Assembly: GCA_035307765.1 (NCBI GenBank)
Contig: DATGHU010000005.1
Span: forward strand, 1 to 64,000
DNA from: a bacterium
GTDB lineage: Bacteria; Sysuimicrobiota; Sysuimicrobiia; Sysuimicrobiales; Segetimicrobiaceae
Direction: 5' to 3'
DNA length: 64,000 nt
Shown piece by piece: positions 62,201-64,000 of the stretch. Positions within the stretch are counted from its first letter, which is position 1. Each line of letters starts with the position of its first letter. Under the pieces are notes generated by a model that ran no database searches, was not told where the DNA came from, and saw only the letters and a program-made list of their open reading frames with translations. The translations under genes were made by a program, and so were the position numbers.

Positions 62201-64000
62201 GCCACAGCTCGGGTTGCCCCAGCGCGTTGCGCGCCAGGACCTCCGGCTCCGCCCGCAACGAGGCATTTGTGTAGAGGACGCGCGAGGCCAGCCGCATGAA
62301 CTGCTGGAACTCTTCGGGAGTGAGAGCCAGGTGGCGGAGTTCGATGCGAGCGTGGGTGAAAGCGAGGGCGAAAGCGCGCGCGGCGGTCGCGGGATCATGA
62401 TAGCGCTCCGCGAGCGTGACCGCCGCCCCCCGATCCGGCGCCATCCCGGTCGAGAACGCAAGGCGGATGAACCCTCCCGCGGCCAAACGGACGCGCAGTC
62501 GCAGGCTGGCTATGGGATCGAGCACGGCGCCCGTCGCGCCGGAAAGAGGTCGGCCATCGAGGGCGATGGGATCGTCAGGCCCGTGCCCGCGCCCCAGGAA
62601 CGCGGCCCGATCAGTCTCCCACTCGACCGGGCCCTGCATCTCCCCTTCGACGGCGAGAACGTGCACGGCCCAGGCGCCGGGTTCGCCGGTGAGATGAGGC
62701 CGCTTCCCGCACAGCAGCGCCGCGCTAGCCGGGAGAAACGCCGTCTCCAGGTAGAGTTTGCCGATGCCGGCATGGGCCAGGTCTTCCGCGGGGGACGTCA
62801 GCGCGAGCTCAACATAGCTCGTCACCTCGATTACTCGCAGCCGGTCACTGGTGTTGGTCACCGAAAGTCGACGCACTTCGACGTCGTCTTCGAAAGAGGT
62901 CGTGATCTCGAGTTGCGTGTCGAGCTCGTCGTCCCGACGGCGGAAAACGGCTTTGTCTGGGAAAAAGGTGACGAGGTATTCTTCCGGTGCCTTGTCCATC
63001 GGGTGGAAGGCCGCGGACCAGACCGACCTGCTGTGGACATCGCGCAGGTAGATGAACTGGCTTCCGAGGTCGCGCGTGCGGTCTTCCCGCCATCGCGTCA
63101 CGGCAAGGCCCCGGCATATCGAGGCGCCGCCCCCCGCGTTCGTGACGACCGCCGTATAGTTGCCGTTCGAGAGAAAGTGCGCCTCAGGATAGGGCGTGTG
63201 CGGGGTCCGGAACCGGCGGACTGCGCCCCCGCCCGCCGTCGGCGCGATCGGCGTCGCCTCGGCGGGCCTGGCCTGCACGACGGAGTAATGTCTGGTAAGC
63301 CGCTCTTGCAGCAGCAACTCCGTCGCTTGCACCTTTGGATCCGCGTGAAACCACTCTTGCATGGTGGAACGGCGCAGCACGTTGTCCAGGGCGACGAGGG
63401 ACATCCCCTGATGGTGGGCAAGGAACGCCCTGACAACGACGCCCGCCGCGCGGCCCCCTCTCTTGTCCGTCCGATCGCTCGCCTCGCTGGAACCGGACGT
63501 CGAGTAGTCGATGGCATCGTAATAACCAAAGCGTCCCTCCAGACCCTCTCGCGAGAGCCGCTCCATGTTCCGAACGGCCCGTTCCGGGTCTACCAAAGCG
63601 GCCAGAAGGGTGGCGTAGGGGGCGATTACCAAGTCATCCGCCAACCCCCGTTTCAATCCCAGCCCGGGTACGCCGAAGGCCTTGTACTGGTAATGCCCCC
63701 ACCGATCGAGGAAGTTGAACGCCGATTCCGAGATGCCCCAGGGAACCCCGTGGGCCTTCGCATATTCGATCTGGACGCGAACGACGTTCGCGTACGTTTG
63801 ATCGAGCAGCGTCCCGGGGTACGTCCGCGTGAGGAGGAGTGGCATGAGGTATTCGAACATCGACGCGCTCCACGAAACCAGGGTGGGGCGTCCGCCGGCG
63901 CTGACGAGCGCGCGTCCCAGCTGAAACCAGTGGTCCTGCGGAACGTCCCCCTTCGCGATCGCGATGAAGCTCGCCAGCCGCGCCTCCGAGGCGAGAAGAT
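59295..64000 (-). CDS. ndvB: Cyclic beta-1,2-glucan synthase-like protein (NdvB/ChvB type), C-terminal part
   Basis: About 1,568 codons, open to the right edge, so the N-terminal glycosyltransferase and membrane region are outside the window. The visible part starts with [20 protein letters not shown] and [14 protein letters not shown] (glycoamylase-like domain). This is followed by two glycosyltransferase-36/GH94 beta-sandwich regions and a C-terminal (alpha/alpha)6 GH94 barrel with the catalytic [13 protein letters not shown]. In NdvB the GH94 part phosphorolytically trims chains and sets ring size; beta-1,2-glucans act in osmotic adaptation and envelope function. Outside Proteobacteria such proteins are also found and may make linear or other glucans. 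No frameshift is seen. Confidence 0.9.
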   Translation of the reverse strand, partial: LLASEARLASFIAIAKGDVPQDHWFQLGRALVSAGGRPTLVSWSASMFEYLMPLLLTRTYPGTLLDQTYANVVRVQIEYAKAHGVPWGISESAFNFLDRWGHYQYKAFGVPGLGLKRGLADDLVIAPYATLLAALVDPERAVRNMERLSREGLEGRFGYYDAIDYSTSGSSEASDRTDKRGGRAAGVVVRAFLAHHQGMSLVALDNVLRRSTMQEWFHADPKVQATELLLQERLTRHYSVVQARPAEATPIAPTAGGGAVRRFRTPHTPYPEAHFLSNGNYTAVVTNAGGGASICRGLAVTRWREDRTRDLGSQFIYLRDVHSRSVWSAAFHPMDKAPEEYLVTFFPDKAVFRRRDDELDTQLEITTSFEDDVEVRRLSVTNTSDRLRVIEVTSYVELALTSPAEDLAHAGIGKLYLETAFLPASAALLCGKRPHLTGEPGAWAVHVLAVEGEMQGPVEWETDRAAFLGRGHGPDDPIALDGRPLSGATGAVLDPIASLRLRVRLAAGGFIRLAFSTGMAPDRGAAVTLAERYHDPATAARAFALAFTHARIELRHLALTPEEFQQFMRLASRVLYTNASLRAEPEVLARNALGQPELWRYGISGDLPILLVRVLDENALPLVQSVLKAQEVWRLKGLSADVVILNDHPIGYRDEVHKQLETLLESGSWAGWKGRPGGVFLLRGDVLGEAGCLLLAAAARAVLSGDRGDLASQLDVPAPEPQWPAAFVPRRTAGSRAGEIVPPVPEAPSLMFGNGLGGFADKGREYVVVLDGDRETPMPWANVLANPGFGTIVTASGGSCSWAENSREHRLTPFPNDPIIDPTAEAIFLRDADTGEAWAATPGPMRRSGGSGRWMVRHSAGMTRFSHVMPGVAQELHVFVHPDDPVKFSLLTLTNHTDRPLSLDIFAYNEWALGPPRAGDHLHVVTEVDLELHAILARNSYNQAFGGRVGFAMVSEELTSACGDRLEFLGRNGSLTRPAALGRGHLSGRCGAGLDPCAALHTRIELQPGETRRLLILLGQGKDRSEADELMRRHGTVAAAEAVAEAVRTRWDEVLGTVQVHTPDDSFDLIMNSWLLYQDLSSRVWARSGYYQPGGAYGFRDQLQDVMALTFVRPDLTRDHLLRAASRQFTEGDVQHWWHQETGVGVRTRCSDDLLWLPYAVAHYVETSGDQAVLDAPAPFLEAPALASGQLEAYESPRVSTENGTLYEHCVRAIDRALTAGAHGLPLIGSGDWNDGMNRVGHLGKGESTWLGWFLYAVLSRFAPLCEARTDNVRAARYQSEAARLAQVLELAWDGNWYLRGYFDDGTPLGSAQSDECKIDAIAQSWAVLSGAAPAQHAERAMDAVRTLLINRPARVILLLTPPFDKSALDPGYIKSYVPGIRENGGQYTHAAVWTAMAIAKLGNGDEAVELFHMLNPINHARSRQDVERYKVEPYVVAADVYAHPLHMGRGGWTWYTGSAGWLYRLGLESILGLTRHGSTFALDPCIPASWPGYSITWHIGRSRYQITVVNAGRQCRGIAEATLDGNAVDPSAIQLMDDERLHVVHAVMGNPRDALTPQTPKTAPLA

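Overview
The window is a GC-rich bacterial chromosome segment with tightly packed genes, many overlapping by 1-10 bases, and almost no mobile DNA. The organism is probably an uncultured, respiring, largely monoderm-like lineage. It has a full 14-subunit complex I, a coproheme-decarboxylase (HemQ/ChdC)-type heme enzyme, ThyX instead of ThyA, ferredoxin-dependent 2-oxoacid oxidation and a SufR-like regulator. The overall style resembles candidate Terrabacteria lineages such as Sysuimicrobiota (CSP1-3), but that placement is a guess. No rRNA, CRISPR array, replication origin or prophage was seen.

Layout. 1-348: tail of a transposase. 447-1193: lgt. 1190-16876 (minus strand): nuoABCDEFGHIJKLMN followed in the same operon by fixC and fixX, so NADH and electron-transfer-flavoprotein electrons both enter the quinone pool from one transcript. 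17004-19633: a small zinc-ribbon-like protein, an AhpD-family gene with an in-frame UGA that looks like a selenocysteine codon (CxxU), a cysteine desulfurase and a MerR-like regulator. 19893-32194: housekeeping and accessory enzymes (epimerase, methyltransferase, PHP phosphatase, SDR, phosphoesterase, Nudix, ThyX, 7Fe ferredoxin, threonine aldolase, GAF protein, SufR-like regulator, MBL hydrolase, threonine dehydratase, CPBP protease, HemQ). 32278-38670: a Ski2-like helicase, then a CoA-transferase / MmgE-PrpD / two-subunit fumarase-type hydratase operon.

38671-39116 is a structured non-coding stretch with 14-bp inverted repeats. It is followed by two overlapping membrane HD-GYP genes (39117-42874), the second fused to a complete MFS transporter. 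42934-46606 (minus): a KorAB 2-oxoacid:ferredoxin oxidoreductase with a downstream FAH-family hydratase. 47512-50332: SatP-type acetate permease and acetyl-CoA synthetase. 50748-52133: an insertion sequence with terminal repeats, a target duplication and a frameshifted transposase. 52272-58206: HU, a secreted protein, IlvD, a tiny zinc ribbon, an NHL-repeat protein and an exported protein of unknown function. 58626-58701: tRNA-Phe. 59295-64000 (minus): the C-terminal two thirds of a cyclic beta-1,2-glucan synthase-like protein that runs off the window.

How it fits together. The metabolic theme is aerobic or redox-flexible oxidation of organic acids: acetate uptake and activation, 2-oxoacid:ferredoxin oxidation, fumarase/CoA-transferase chemistry, ETF-quinone oxidoreductase and complex I. 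Iron-sulfur and redox defence genes are interspersed (IscS, SufR-like, free-methionine-sulfoxide-reductase-like GAF, AhpD-like selenoprotein). Several promoters place the start of transcription on or within a few bases of the start codon (nuoA, lgt, hemQ), which suggests leaderless mRNAs are used for some key genes.
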